Of a DNA stretch of 64,000 nt, positions 1-9,791 are shown in pieces; position 1 is the stretch's first letter, and every line of letters begins with the position of its first letter. Origin of the DNA: Corynebacterium sp. 122RC1 (GTDB lineage: Bacteria; Actinomycetota; Actinomycetes; Mycobacteriales; Mycobacteriaceae); the NCBI RefSeq assembly GCF_024580955.1, contig NZ_JANIKD010000008.1, forward strand, positions 1 through 64,000, written 5' to 3'. The translations under genes were made by a program, and so were the position numbers. Below the pieces are notes generated by a model. It did no database searches, was not told where the DNA came from, and saw only the letters and a program-made list of their open reading frames with translations.

Positions 1-30
1 ACCCCACCCTCCCCAGCGACGCTCGCTTCC

Positions 31-1881
31 ATGAGCAAGTCGCACAAGCCCGAGCGTATGAACGGTGCCCAAGCAGTAGTTCGTTCCCTTGAGCTCCTCG
101 GCGCAGACCTCGTGTTCGGCCTGCCTGGCGGCGCTGTCCTGCCGCTGTATGACGCCCTGTACGCGTCGAAAGAGCTGCGCCACGTCCTGGTGCGCCACGA
201 GCAGGGCGCGGGTCACGCCGCAACCGGCTATGCCCAAGTGACCGGCCGCGTTGGTGTGTGTATCGCCACCTCCGGCCCGGGTGCTACGAACTTGGTGACC
301 CCAATTGCAGATGCCTACCTGGACTCCGTGCCAATGGTTGCGATCACTGGCCAGGTTGGCCGCCAACTGCTGGGAACGGATGCCTTCCAGGAGGCAGATA
401 TCCGCGGCATCACCATGCCGGTGACGAAGCACAACTTCATGGTGACCAGCCCGGAGCAGATCCCGCAAGCAATCGCTGAAGCATTCCACCTGGCAATCAC
501 TGGCCGCCCTGGCCCAGTTCTGGTGGACATTCCAAAGGATATTCAAGCCTCTGAACTTGATTTCGTGTGGCCCCCGCAGATCAATCTGCCCGGCTACCGC
601 CCAGTGACCACCCCGCACTCCCGCCCGGTGGAGCAGGCCGCAAAGCTGATCTCTGAGGCCAAGCGCCCAGTCCTTTACATCGGCGGCGGCGTGATCAAGG
701 CGGAGGCCTCCGAGGCCCTTAAGGCGTTCGCGGAGCACACCAACATTCCGGTGGTTACCACCTTGATGGCCCTCGGCGCATTCCCGGACTCTCACGAACT
801 CCACATGGGTATGCCAGGCATGCACGGCACCGTCCCTGCCGTTGGTGCGATGCAGCGCTCAGACCTATTGATCGCCATCGGTGCGCGCTTCGACGACCGC
901 GTGACCGGCGATACCCGCACCTTTGCCCCAGACGCCAAGGTGATCCATGCGGACATTGACCCTGCGGAGATCGGCAAGATCCGCCCTGTCGATGTGCCAA
1001 TCGTGGGCGATGCCCGCGAGGTTTTGGAAGCGCTGCTTGCGACCTTCCAAAATAAAAACATCGCCAAGCCATCCATCAGCGCATGGCTGGACTACCTGCG
1101 TGATCTCAAGGAGCGTTTCCCACGCGGTTGGGAGCCTTCTGACGACGGCCTGATTGACCCCCAGGCCGTCATCCGCGCCCTCGCCGAAGAGGTTGGCCCA
1201 GACGCGGTGTACTGCGCAGGCGTGGGCCAGCACCAAATGTGGGCGGCGCAGTTCCTGGACTTTGAAAAGCCACGTACCTGGTTGAACTCCGGTGGCCTCG
1301 GCACTATGGGCTACTCGATCCCGGCGGCCATGGGTGCGAAGGCCGGCGCCCCAGGCACCGAAGTGTGGGCAATCGACGGCGACGGCTGCTTCCAAATGAC
1401 CAACCAAGAGCTGGTCACCTGTGCGGTCGAGGGTTTCCCCATCAAGGTGGCGCTCATCAACAACGGCAACCTGGGCATGGTGCGCCAGTGGCAGACCCTG
1501 TTCTATGACGGGCACTACTCACACACCAAGCTGCGAGAGCAGACTGAGTACGTTCCAGACTTCGTCGGCCTCGCAGAAGCTCTTGGCTGCGCTGCGTTCC
1601 GTGTGACCAAAGAAGAGGACATCGTCCCCACCATCCAGAAGGCGCGAGAGATCAACGACCGCCCAGTGCTGATTGACTTCATCGTGGGCGAGGATGCTCA
1701 GGTGTGGCCCATGGTTTCGGCTGGTTCCTCGAACTCTGAAATCCAGTACGCTCGCGGCCTGCGCCCATTTTTCGAGGGGGATGACGAATATCAATCCGCC
1801 GCAGTGGACCCTGCCGAAATTGACGAGGCCATTGAAGAAGGCATGCAGCAGCACAACCCTCAGCAGGAAACCGGCAAGTAG
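31..1881 (+). CDS. ilvB: Acetolactate synthase large (catalytic) subunit
   Basis: This 616-aa ThDP- and FAD-dependent enzyme condenses two pyruvates, or pyruvate with 2-ketobutyrate, in the first shared step of valine, leucine and isoleucine synthesis. Visible features are the N-terminal ThDP domain with the catalytic glutamate E57 in [13 protein letters not shown], the central domain, and the C-terminal ThDP/Mg motif beginning IDGDGCF (GDG at 450-452) and ending in NNGNLGM. Length fits the family. It is followed 18 bp later by ilvN and then ilvC, the classical ilvBNC order. Only 30 bp of upstream sequence is in the window, so the attenuator known upstream of ilvB in C. glutamicum would lie outside it. 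The assignment is near certain; the start is the ATG giving the usual length. Confidence 0.97.
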   Translation: MSKSHKPERMNGAQAVVRSLELLGADLVFGLPGGAVLPLYDALYASKELRHVLVRHEQGAGHAATGYAQVTGRVGVCIATSGPGATNLVTPIADAYLDSVPMVAITGQVGRQLLGTDAFQEADIRGITMPVTKHNFMVTSPEQIPQAIAEAFHLAITGRPGPVLVDIPKDIQASELDFVWPPQINLPGYRPVTTPHSRPVEQAAKLISEAKRPVLYIGGGVIKAEASEALKAFAEHTNIPVVTTLMALGAFPDSHELHMGMPGMHGTVPAVGAMQRSDLLIAIGARFDDRVTGDTRTFAPDAKVIHADIDPAEIGKIRPVDVPIVGDAREVLEALLATFQNKNIAKPSISAWLDYLRDLKERFPRGWEPSDDGLIDPQAVIRALAEEVGPDAVYCAGVGQHQMWAAQFLDFEKPRTWLNSGGLGTMGYSIPAAMGAKAGAPGTEVWAIDGDGCFQMTNQELVTCAVEGFPIKVALINNGNLGMVRQWQTLFYDGHYSHTKLREQTEYVPDFVGLAEALGCAAFRVTKEEDIVPTIQKAREINDRPVLIDFIVGEDAQVWPMVSAGSSNSEIQYARGLRPFFEGDDEYQSAAVDPAEIDEAIEEGMQQHNPQQETGK

Positions 1882-1899
1882 AGGAGAAGGAAGAAACGT

Positions 1900-2433
1900 A
1901 TGACCAATCAAGAAATTTCTCGCCACATCCTCAGCGTGCTGGTGGAAGACATCGACGGCATCATCTCCCGCGTCTCCGCCATGTTCACCCGCCGCAGCTT
2001 CAACCTGGTGTCCCTGGTGTCAGGCAAGACAGAAACTAAGGGAATTAACCGCATCACCATCGTTGTGGATGCGGACGAAGTGAACATCGAGCAGATCACC
2101 AAGCAGCTCAACAAGCTCATCCCGGTGCTCAAGGTGGTGCGCCTGGAAGAAGAGAGCACCATTGCCCGCGCATTGATGCTGGTGAAGGTTTCTGCCGATG
2201 CCTCCAACCGCCCGCAGGTTGTGGATGCTGCCAACATCTTCCGTGCCCGTGTGGTGGACGTGGCCCCCGACTCCGTAGTGATTGAGGCCACCGGCACCAA
2301 GGGCAAGCTCCAGGCACTCCTCGACGTCCTCGAGCCATTCGGCATCCGAGAGCTCATCTCCTCCGGCCAGATCGCACTTAACCGCGGGCCGAAGACCATG
2401 GCTCCTGCAACGCTTGCCCCGATGAATAGGTAA
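1900..2433 (+). CDS. ilvN: Acetolactate synthase small (regulatory) subunit
   Basis: This 177-aa regulatory partner of IlvB activates the large subunit and confers feedback inhibition by branched-chain amino acids. An N-terminal ACT domain (about residues 5-80, HILSVLVEDIDGIISRVSAM) is followed by the second, C-terminal ALS-small-subunit domain. A strong Shine-Dalgarno (AGGAGAAGG, 1882-1890) lies just after the ilvB stop, so ilvB and ilvN are co-transcribed and translated in equal register. It is followed by a 203-bp gap that carries a hairpin element and the ilvC promoter region. Confidence 0.96.
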   Translation: MTNQEISRHILSVLVEDIDGIISRVSAMFTRRSFNLVSLVSGKTETKGINRITIVVDADEVNIEQITKQLNKLIPVLKVVRLEEESTIARALMLVKVSADASNRPQVVDAANIFRARVVDVAPDSVVIEATGTKGKLQALLDVLEPFGIRELISSGQIALNRGPKTMAPATLAPMNR

Positions 2434-2456
2434 CGTTAGGCGCTGTTGCAGCAGCT

Positions 2457-2517
2457 TTCCGACGCCCCCAAGCGCCCCATCCCGCAGGGTTATTGCGGCA
2501 CGTGCGGTGCGTGGGGC
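2457..2517 (+). repeat. Intergenic hairpin element, copy 1
   Basis: It begins TTCCGACGCCCCCAAGCGCC 24 nt after the ilvN stop and ends in GTGGGGC, so the ends can pair. The same core recurs after several other genes in this window (6626, 20921, 31621; inverted at 47671 and 63091). It may act as a terminator or mRNA 3' end between ilvN and ilvC. Confidence 0.6.
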
Positions 2518-2550
2518 AAGTGGAAATCTGAGACGGCGCCCATACATTTC

Positions 2551-2592
2551 CCACACTGTGAGACAATTCAGGGCAATTGTCTCATCGTGTGG
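2551..2592. promoter_or_regulatory. Long inverted repeat in the ilvC promoter region
   Basis: The left arm CCACACTGTGAGACAATT (2551-2568) and right arm AATTGTCTCATCGTGTGG (2575-2592) match at 16 of 18 positions around a 6-nt centre. It ends directly at a possible -10 (TATGAC, 2593-2598) and 44 nt before the ilvC start. The position suits an operator, or a hairpin that acts on an ilvBNC read-through transcript. There is no T-run, so a simple terminator is unlikely. The function is inferred from position only. Confidence 0.6.
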
Positions 2593-2597
2593 TATGA

Positions 2598-3653
<1,056 letters not shown>

Positions 3654-3682
3654 GCACGAAACCGCTGAGGCACTGCATTTTT

Positions 3683-3714
3683 AAAAGCACCTGGTGTGAA
3701 TACCAGGTGCTTTT
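3683..3714 (+). terminator. Rho-independent terminator of ilvBNC
   Basis: A perfect 13-bp stem, AAAAGCACCTGGT / ACCAGGTGCTTTT, with a 6-nt loop lies 30 nt after the ilvC stop. The arms contribute the A and T tracts, so it can work in both directions. Confidence 0.9.
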
Positions 3715-3782
3715 GCATCTGTCCGCCCGGCCACAACCACAGCTCCTTTCCAATCACCATTGCAATGGTTTAGGGTGAGCGT

Positions 3783-4739
3783 ATGAGCCACGATCACGGC
3801 GCGATCCACCACAGCCACAGCCACAGCCACAGCCAACATGGCGACCATAATCATCTTCCTGGCAGCACGAAGGCCTTGTTGTGGGTTCTGCTGTTCACGG
3901 CCGCTGTGTTCCTGGTGGAACTCGTGGGTGGTTTTCTTTCCGGCTCGCTGGCCTTGATTTCAGATGCGATGCACATGCTTTCCGATGCCACCGGCCTGAT
4001 GCTTGCAGCAGTGGCAGCGGTGTTGGCGCTGAGGGGTGCGTCGGCACGCGCAACCTTTGGCTACAAGCGTGTCGAGGTGTTTGCTGCTTTGGTCAACGGA
4101 GCGGCGGTGAGTGCGATCGCGGTGGTGATTGTGTGGAAGGCCGTGGTGCGGCTGGGGCAGCCCGGTCAGGTGGATACCACGATGATGCTGGTGGTGGGGT
4201 CTATAGGTCTGGTGGCAAACGCCATCGGCGCCGGAATTCTGCATGGGCATCGCGGGGAATCGATGAACGTGGAGGGCGCGTTTCTACATGTGCTCACGGA
4301 TTTACTGGGCTCAGTGGCCGTGATTGTTGCAGCGGTGATAATGATCACCACGGGTTTCATGCAGGCGGACTCGGTAGCGTCGTTCCTCATCGCCGCCTTG
4401 ATCCTGCCGCGTTCGCTGAAGCTGTTTGCCCGCGCGGTGAGGGTGCTGCTTGAGCAGGCCCCGGAGGCGGCGGACACCGCAGCCATTCACGCCTCGCTGC
4501 TCACAATTCCGCAGGTGACCGCGGTGCATGATTTGCACGTGTGGTCTTTGGACGGCAATGAAATCCTGGCAACCTGTCACCTCGTAGTGGATACACCGCA
4601 CGCCCACGTGCTCGCCGAATGTGGTGTGCTGGATGCGGCGCAGCAGAGGCTGCAAGAGTTTGGGATTCGTCATTCCACTATTCAGTTGGAAACAACACAC
4701 CACATGACGCATGAGCAGGTCTGCAACCACGATTCGTGA
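3783..4739 (+). CDS. Cation diffusion facilitator (CzcD/ZitB-type) metal exporter
   Basis: This 318-aa CDF-family protein probably exports Zn2+ or a related divalent cation by proton antiport across the cytoplasmic membrane. A His-rich N-terminus (residues 2-30, many HS and HD pairs) is followed by six hydrophobic segments. Metal-site HxxxD motifs are visible in two helices (HMLSDATGL and HVLTDLLGS). The C-terminal cytoplasmic domain shows the usual HDLHVWSLDG. A -10-like TAGGGT ends 6 nt before the ATG, which suggests a leaderless transcript. No metalloregulator is adjacent. The specific metal cannot be read from sequence. The next gene begins 18 bp after its stop but has its own -10-like box. 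Confidence 0.9.
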   Translation: MSHDHGAIHHSHSHSHSQHGDHNHLPGSTKALLWVLLFTAAVFLVELVGGFLSGSLALISDAMHMLSDATGLMLAAVAAVLALRGASARATFGYKRVEVFAALVNGAAVSAIAVVIVWKAVVRLGQPGQVDTTMMLVVGSIGLVANAIGAGILHGHRGESMNVEGAFLHVLTDLLGSVAVIVAAVIMITTGFMQADSVASFLIAALILPRSLKLFARAVRVLLEQAPEAADTAAIHASLLTIPQVTAVHDLHVWSLDGNEILATCHLVVDTPHAHVLAECGVLDAAQQRLQEFGIRHSTIQLETTHHMTHEQVCNHDS

Positions 4740-4757
4740 CGCACTAGGATAGGCCGC

Positions 4758-6584
4758 ATGGGTTTTAGCACTCCAAGTTACGATCTGATTGATCTGTTCC
4801 ATCGCATTGACCGAGGTGATCTGCAACTTCCAGACTTCCAGCGCGACTATCGCTGGAACGTGGACCAGATCCGTAATCTCCTGGTCACGGTGTTGCGCGG
4901 TTACCCAATGGGCGCGCTTCTGGCGCTGGATACCCGCAACACGGAAATGCGCTTTCGCCCCCGTCCGCTGCATGGGGCTCCAGACTTGGGGGTGGACCCG
5001 GGCCTGCTCCTGCTCGATGGCCAGCAGCGCCTGACCACCCTGTACCAGTGCTTGGAGCATGACGGCCTGGTGTCCACCGTGGACTTCCGCAATAAGCGCG
5101 TGCACCGGCGTTTCTATGTGGATCTGGTCAAGGCTGTCTCCGCGGATGTCATGCCCGATGAGGCAGTAATAGCGGTAGACCAAGATGGCGTGGTGCGCTC
5201 CCACTTTGCGTCGATCCACGGCCAGCGCATCAGTAGTAGGGAAGACGCGATCGCGGCCGGGGTAGTGCCCGTGTGGTTACTGTTGGCAGATGAGGGCACG
5301 GACATGCTCTTTGACCTTGCCAATGGCCTGGAGCCTGCGCAGCAAGAGCAGATTAAGCGTTTCCACAATCAGGTAGTCAAGCCTCTGGTGCGTTATTCGG
5401 TGCCAATGACCCGCCTGGACCGGGAAACTGCCCAAGAGGGGATTGGTTCCATCTTTGCTCAAGCCAACTCCAGCGGTCTGCAGATGGACGTGTTTGAGTT
5501 GCTGACGGCCCTGTTTGCGGCCCAGGACCCGGACTATGCGCTTCGGAAAGATTGGGAGGAGACGGAAAAGGTCCTGCGCAAATACCCTGCGCTTGACGGC
5601 ATCGGCCAAACTGAGTTCCTCTCTGCGGTGGCGCTCTATGTGTCTTCCAAGCAGGGTCACGCCTCAGGTCAGCGCGAGTCCATTCTGAAGCTGCGCCTTG
5701 AGGATTACATTCCGGCGGCAAAAACCATGCGTGCGGCATTCCATGAGGCGGCCAGCTACATGGCGCATCGCTGCATAATCACTACCTCTCAGGTGCCGTA
5801 CACGGCACAGTTGGTGCCGCTCGCGGTAATTATTGCGCTGCTCGCGGAGGAACCAGGCACCCTTTCCAAGCGCGAGGCATGGAATCGACTCAACCGCTGG
5901 TTCTGGTGCGGCGTGTTCGGCGAGCTCTACGGTTCCCCGGCAGTTGCCATTCGTTCTGGCCTGGACGTGGATGAGGTCACTGCGTGGGTTCGCGCCGCGG
6001 AATTGGAGGAGGATGGGGCATCCTCTTGGGATCTCACCCCAAAGTCCGTACGCGACGCCCGCTTTGTGGAGTCCCGCTTGCTCAGTGCCAACTCGGATTC
6101 CGGCCTCTACAAGGGCATTTACGCCCTGCTCATGGGCCGCGGCGCCCGCGACTGGCGCACCGGCGTGACCTTCTCTAGGCATACTTTCCACGAGCTTGGC
6201 GTGCATTTCCGCGAAGTCTTCCCACCAGCATGGTGCGCAGATCACAATATCGACCCCGTGCTAGCAAACAGCGTGCTCAACCGCACCCCGATGGGCCGGC
6301 GCACGCATGTGATGGTGGAGGAGAGTTCGCCCGCGCGCTACCTGTACCGTATCCAATCGAAGTCCCTCATGGACGACGCCGAGTTCGATTCCGTGCTCGA
6401 GTCCCACCTGATTGCCCCTGAGCTGGTGCTTTCTGCAAACGCAGCGGAGTTCTTCAAGGACCGCAGGCGCCGCTTCCTCGCCATGATCGAGGAGGCAATG
6501 GGCACCGAGGCACTGCGAGACGTCAATGAACGCGACCTCACCGCAGGCGAGGAAGGCCCCTCCGCGTTCGTCGAGGAGCAGTAA
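4758..6584 (+). CDS. DUF262 (GmrS/ParB-like NTPase) protein with degenerate DUF1524-like C-terminus
   Basis: This is a 608-aa protein. The N-terminal DUF262 domain carries LPDFQRDYRW and the diagnostic DGQQR motif (87-91), which binds and hydrolyses nucleotide in GmrSD, BrxU and SspE relatives. The C-terminal part resembles the end of DUF262-DUF1524 proteins, where I recall an HHIFP-type HNH core. Here the aligned stretch reads HFREVFPPAWC (483-493), so the paired histidines appear replaced by Arg-Glu, while the following NRTP is kept. In related proteins this architecture is a type IV restriction nuclease against modified DNA; here nuclease activity is doubtful. It stands alone, with no methylase or other defence gene beside it. 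A TAGGAT box 7 nt before the ATG suggests a leaderless transcript. Confidence 0.8.
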   Translation: MGFSTPSYDLIDLFHRIDRGDLQLPDFQRDYRWNVDQIRNLLVTVLRGYPMGALLALDTRNTEMRFRPRPLHGAPDLGVDPGLLLLDGQQRLTTLYQCLEHDGLVSTVDFRNKRVHRRFYVDLVKAVSADVMPDEAVIAVDQDGVVRSHFASIHGQRISSREDAIAAGVVPVWLLLADEGTDMLFDLANGLEPAQQEQIKRFHNQVVKPLVRYSVPMTRLDRETAQEGIGSIFAQANSSGLQMDVFELLTALFAAQDPDYALRKDWEETEKVLRKYPALDGIGQTEFLSAVALYVSSKQGHASGQRESILKLRLEDYIPAAKTMRAAFHEAASYMAHRCIITTSQVPYTAQLVPLAVIIALLAEEPGTLSKREAWNRLNRWFWCGVFGELYGSPAVAIRSGLDVDEVTAWVRAAELEEDGASSWDLTPKSVRDARFVESRLLSANSDSGLYKGIYALLMGRGARDWRTGVTFSRHTFHELGVHFREVFPPAWCADHNIDPVLANSVLNRTPMGRRTHVMVEESSPARYLYRIQSKSLMDDAEFDSVLESHLIAPELVLSANAAEFFKDRRRRFLAMIEEAMGTEALRDVNERDLTAGEEGPSAFVEEQ

Positions 6585-6625
6585 GTAGGTAGCAAGGAGC
6601 AGCAAGGAGCAACAAGGAGCAGGCG

Positions 6626-6673
6626 TTCCGACGCCCCCAGGTGCCACATTTCACGGCGCTGCCTGGGGGCGTT
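6626..6673 (+). terminator. Terminator-like hairpin; copy 2 of the intergenic hairpin element
   Basis: A perfect 11-bp stem, ACGCCCCCAGG (6631-6641) / CCTGGGGGCGT (6662-6672), lies 42 nt after the DUF262 stop. It starts with the same TTCCGACGCCCCCA core seen at 2457. There is only a weak T-run after it. Just upstream (6586-6622) are short direct repeats of AGCAAGGAGC. Confidence 0.65.
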
Positions 6674-6855
6674 GCTGTTCGCTGTGCTGTTGCGCATATA
6701 ATGCGATTTTTTTGGGCTTATCTATCCATTACTAGGAAATTCGGGTTAGGATATTGCACGTTGCGCGCCGATGAGCTGGTGCGGACCCCATGTGCCGGGG
6801 CGTGGTCGTGTCACCGGCAGATGCGGCAATCACGGATCATATCCAGGAGAAAAAC

Positions 6856-8448
6856 GTGAGCCTTTCTGGCCGTCCTGTTGTCCTCATTGCAGACAAGCTT
6901 GCACAATCCACCGTAGACGCCCTGGGCGATGCAGTGGAGGTCCGTTGGGTAGATGGACCAAACCGCCCCGAACTGCTCAAGGCAGTAGCAGATGCAGACG
7001 CGCTGCTCGTGCGATCTGCAACCACCGTTGATGCGGAAGTTCTTGCCGCAGCACCAAAGTTGAAGATTGTTGGCCGCGCAGGCGTTGGTTTGGATAACGT
7101 AGATATCCCAGCAGCAACCGAGCGCGGTGTGATGGTGGCAAACGCCCCAACCTCCAACATCCACTCCGCTTGCGAGCACGCAATCACCCTGCTGCTTTCC
7201 ACCGCTCGCCAGATCCCTGCGGCAGATAAGACGCTGCGCGATCACGAGTGGAAGCGTTCTTCCTTCAACGGCGTGGAAGTGTTTGGCAAGACCGTGGGCA
7301 TCGTGGGCTTTGGCCACATTGGGCAGCTCTTCGCGCAGCGCCTGGCCGCCTTTGAAACCACCATCATCGCGTACGATCCCTACGCAAACCCCGCTCGCGC
7401 AGCGCAGCTCGGTGTGGAATTGGTAGAGCTGGAAGAGCTGATGGCTCGCGCTGACTTTGTGACCATCCACCTGCCAAAGACCAAAGAAACCGCGGGCATG
7501 TTCAACGCTGAGCTGCTCGCAAAGTCCAAGCCAGGCCAGATCATCATCAACGCAGCACGCGGCGGCTTGGTGGATGAGCAGGCACTTGCGGATGCCATCA
7601 AGGAAGGCCGCATCCGTGGCGCCGGTTTTGACGTGTTTGAGACCGAGCCTTGCACCGAGTCCCCACTGTTCGAGCTGCCACAGGTTGTGGTGACTCCGCA
7701 CCTCGGCGCATCCACTGAGGAGGCGCAGGATCGGGCAGGTACCGACGTTGCCGACTCCGTGTTGAAGGCACTGGCTGGGGAGTTCGTGGCGGACGCTGTG
7801 AACGTCTCCGGTGGTCGCGTGGGTGAGGAAGTAGCGCTGTGGCTGGATCTTGCCCGCAAGCTCGGCCTGCTCGCCGGCAAGCTGCTTGAGCAAGCCCCAG
7901 TGTCCCTGGAAGTGGAGGCTCGCGGTGAGCTTTCCAGCGAGGACGTTGAGGTGCTTGGCCTTTCCGCATTGCGTGGCCTGTTCTCCGGCATCATCGAGGA
8001 GCCTGTGACCTTTGTGAATGCACCGCGCATTGCACAGGAGCGTGGCCTGGACCTGAAGGTGACCACCGCTTCGGAGTCCCCTTCACACCGCTCCGCAATC
8101 GAGGTTCGTGCGATCGCTGCCGACGGCAGCTCTGAGTCCGTGGTGGGTACGCTTTCCGGTCTTGAGCGCCTGGAGAAGATCGTGCGCATCAACGGCCGCG
8201 GCCTGGATCTGCGTGCCACCGGCCGCAACCTCTTCTTCAACTACGCCGATGCGCCCGGCGCACTGGGCAAGGTGGGCTCCGCATTGGGTGCAGAAAACAT
8301 CAACATTGTTGCTGCCGCCCTCACCCAGGAATCCGATGGCCCAGGTGCAGTGCTCATCTTGCGCGTGGAGCAGGAAGTCTCCGAGGAGCTGCTCGCAGCA
8401 ATTGCCAAGGATCTTGACGCCGAGGCTTTCCAGCTTGAGCTGGACTAG
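6856..8448 (+). CDS. serA: D-3-phosphoglycerate dehydrogenase (type 1)
   Basis: This 530-aa NAD-dependent enzyme oxidises 3-phosphoglycerate in the first committed step of serine synthesis. The Rossmann motif GFGHIG is at 151-156. The catalytic Arg, Glu and His lie in NAARGGLVDE, ETEPC and VVTPHLGAST. The intervening ASB domain and a C-terminal ACT domain (from about residue 455) make it the long, serine-inhibited form. The GTG at 6856 follows a clear Shine-Dalgarno (CCAGGAGA) and gives the family N-terminus; the open frame extends upstream to 6790 but without support. It is a single gene between two hairpins. Confidence 0.96.
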   Translation: MSLSGRPVVLIADKLAQSTVDALGDAVEVRWVDGPNRPELLKAVADADALLVRSATTVDAEVLAAAPKLKIVGRAGVGLDNVDIPAATERGVMVANAPTSNIHSACEHAITLLLSTARQIPAADKTLRDHEWKRSSFNGVEVFGKTVGIVGFGHIGQLFAQRLAAFETTIIAYDPYANPARAAQLGVELVELEELMARADFVTIHLPKTKETAGMFNAELLAKSKPGQIIINAARGGLVDEQALADAIKEGRIRGAGFDVFETEPCTESPLFELPQVVVTPHLGASTEEAQDRAGTDVADSVLKALAGEFVADAVNVSGGRVGEEVALWLDLARKLGLLAGKLLEQAPVSLEVEARGELSSEDVEVLGLSALRGLFSGIIEEPVTFVNAPRIAQERGLDLKVTTASESPSHRSAIEVRAIAADGSSESVVGTLSGLERLEKIVRINGRGLDLRATGRNLFFNYADAPGALGKVGSALGAENINIVAAALTQESDGPGAVLILRVEQEVSEELLAAIAKDLDAEAFQLELD

Positions 8449-8470
8449 TCAAAGCCAACATTCCTGAACA

Positions 8471-8509
8471 GCGCGGGCGCCACCATTACAGGGTTGGCGC
8501 CCGCGCTTT
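8471..8509 (+). terminator. serA terminator
   Basis: A perfect 12-bp stem, GCGCGGGCGCCA (8471-8482) / TGGCGCCCGCGC (8495-8506), with a 12-nt loop is followed by TTT. It lies 22 nt after the serA stop. Confidence 0.88.
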
Positions 8510-8651
8510 CGCGTACCATGCCCGGAAGTTCGGGCCGGTGGGTGTGTTAAAATCCGCTGGGTACACAGGGTCCCGGCATCCACTGCGACCTGTGGAAAAG
8601 ACAGCTAAAGACAGCTAAAGGAGCGGCAACGCTCAATGGAAGGAAGCTTGC

Positions 8652-9671
8652 ATGAAACTGGCAGTGATCGGTGGAGATGGCATTGGCCCAGAGGTTACCG
8701 CAGAGGCGTTGAAGGTCTTGCGCGCAGTTCGCGATGACATTGAGACTACGGAATATGACCTCGGCGCACGTCGGTACCTGCGCAACGGTGAGCTGCTGAC
8801 CGACGCCGACCTTGCCTCCCTGCGTGAGCACGACGCGATCCTGCTCGGCGCGATCGGTGCCCCCGGCGAGGTGCCTCCAGGGGTGCTGGAGCGCGGATTG
8901 CTGCTGAAGATGCGTTTTGCCCTGGACCACCATGTGAACCTGCGCCCTTCCAAGTTGTACCCAACTGCAACCTCGCCGCTGAGCGAGCCCGGCGAAATCG
9001 ACTTCGTGGTGGTTCGTGAGGGCACTGAGGGCCTGTACGCAGGCGTGGGCGGTGTGCTGCGCGAGGGCACCGAGCATGAGGTGGCCTCTGAGGTTTCCCA
9101 AAACACTCGTTACGGCGTGGAGCGAGTAGTGCGAGACGCCTTCGCCCGGGCCCAAAAGCGCCGCAAGAAGCTCACCCTGGTCCACAAGACAAACGTGCTG
9201 GTGTTTGCAGGCTCCCTGTGGCAGCGCACCGTTGATGAGGTGGCCAAGGAGTACCCAGAGGTCCAGGTGGATTACAACCACATTGACGCCGCAACCATTT
9301 ACATGGTTACTGACCCTTCTCGTTATGACGTGATCGTGACCGACAACCTCTTCGGTGACATCATCACTGACCTCGCCGGTGCCGTTACCGGAGGCATTGG
9401 CCTGGCTGCCTCGGGCAACATCGATGCCACCGGTACCAACCCATCCATGTTCGAGCCAGTGCACGGCTCCGCGCCAGACATCGCTGGTCAGGGCATCGCC
9501 GATCCAACGGCCGCTATCCTTTCTGCTGCAATGATGCTGCGCCACCTCGGCGATGAGGACAACGCCGCACGCATTGAGGCTGCGGTCGAGGCAGACGTTG
9601 CAGCCCGCACCAGCACCAAGGTGGTGACCACCGAGGTGGGCGATAGGATCGCCGCCGCCCTCAAGGGCTAA
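8652..9671 (+). CDS. leuB: 3-isopropylmalate dehydrogenase
   Basis: This 339-aa enzyme catalyses NAD-dependent oxidative decarboxylation of 3-isopropylmalate, the third dedicated step of leucine synthesis. It is a member of the isocitrate/isopropylmalate dehydrogenase family. Visible motifs are the substrate arginine region with [12 protein letters not shown], catalytic HKTNVL and DAATIYMV, the metal-binding aspartates around [15 protein letters not shown], and nucleotide-binding [13 protein letters not shown] Shine-Dalgarno (GGAAGGA) precedes the ATG. A -10-like TAAAAT (8548-8553) lies about 100 nt upstream, and a small tandem repeat of GACAGCTAAA (about 8600-8619) is in the leader. It is separated from leuCD, as in C. 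glutamicum, where LtbR regulates both (known from that species, not visible here). Confidence 0.95.
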   Translation: MKLAVIGGDGIGPEVTAEALKVLRAVRDDIETTEYDLGARRYLRNGELLTDADLASLREHDAILLGAIGAPGEVPPGVLERGLLLKMRFALDHHVNLRPSKLYPTATSPLSEPGEIDFVVVREGTEGLYAGVGGVLREGTEHEVASEVSQNTRYGVERVVRDAFARAQKRRKKLTLVHKTNVLVFAGSLWQRTVDEVAKEYPEVQVDYNHIDAATIYMVTDPSRYDVIVTDNLFGDIITDLAGAVTGGIGLAASGNIDATGTNPSMFEPVHGSAPDIAGQGIADPTAAILSAAMMLRHLGDEDNAARIEAAVEADVAARTSTKVVTTEVGDRIAAALKG

Positions 9672-9675
9672 TACC

Positions 9676-9715
9676 GCGGCGGTGACTTGGCGCGGGTCGC
9701 GGAGGGGGCGTTGGC
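9676..9715 (-). repeat. Possible degenerate copy of the intergenic hairpin element
   Basis: GCGGTGACTTGGCGCG, then GGGGGCGTTGG, resembles the better copies at 63091 and 47671 in the same orientation. It begins 5 nt after the leuB stop. The match is weak. Confidence 0.3.
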
Positions 9716-9791
9716 GCAAAGAGGGTGCACCTGCTCACATTGAGGAGCAGTTTGTGCCCCGCGTCAATCCTGTGCCAAGTACTATGCCCCT

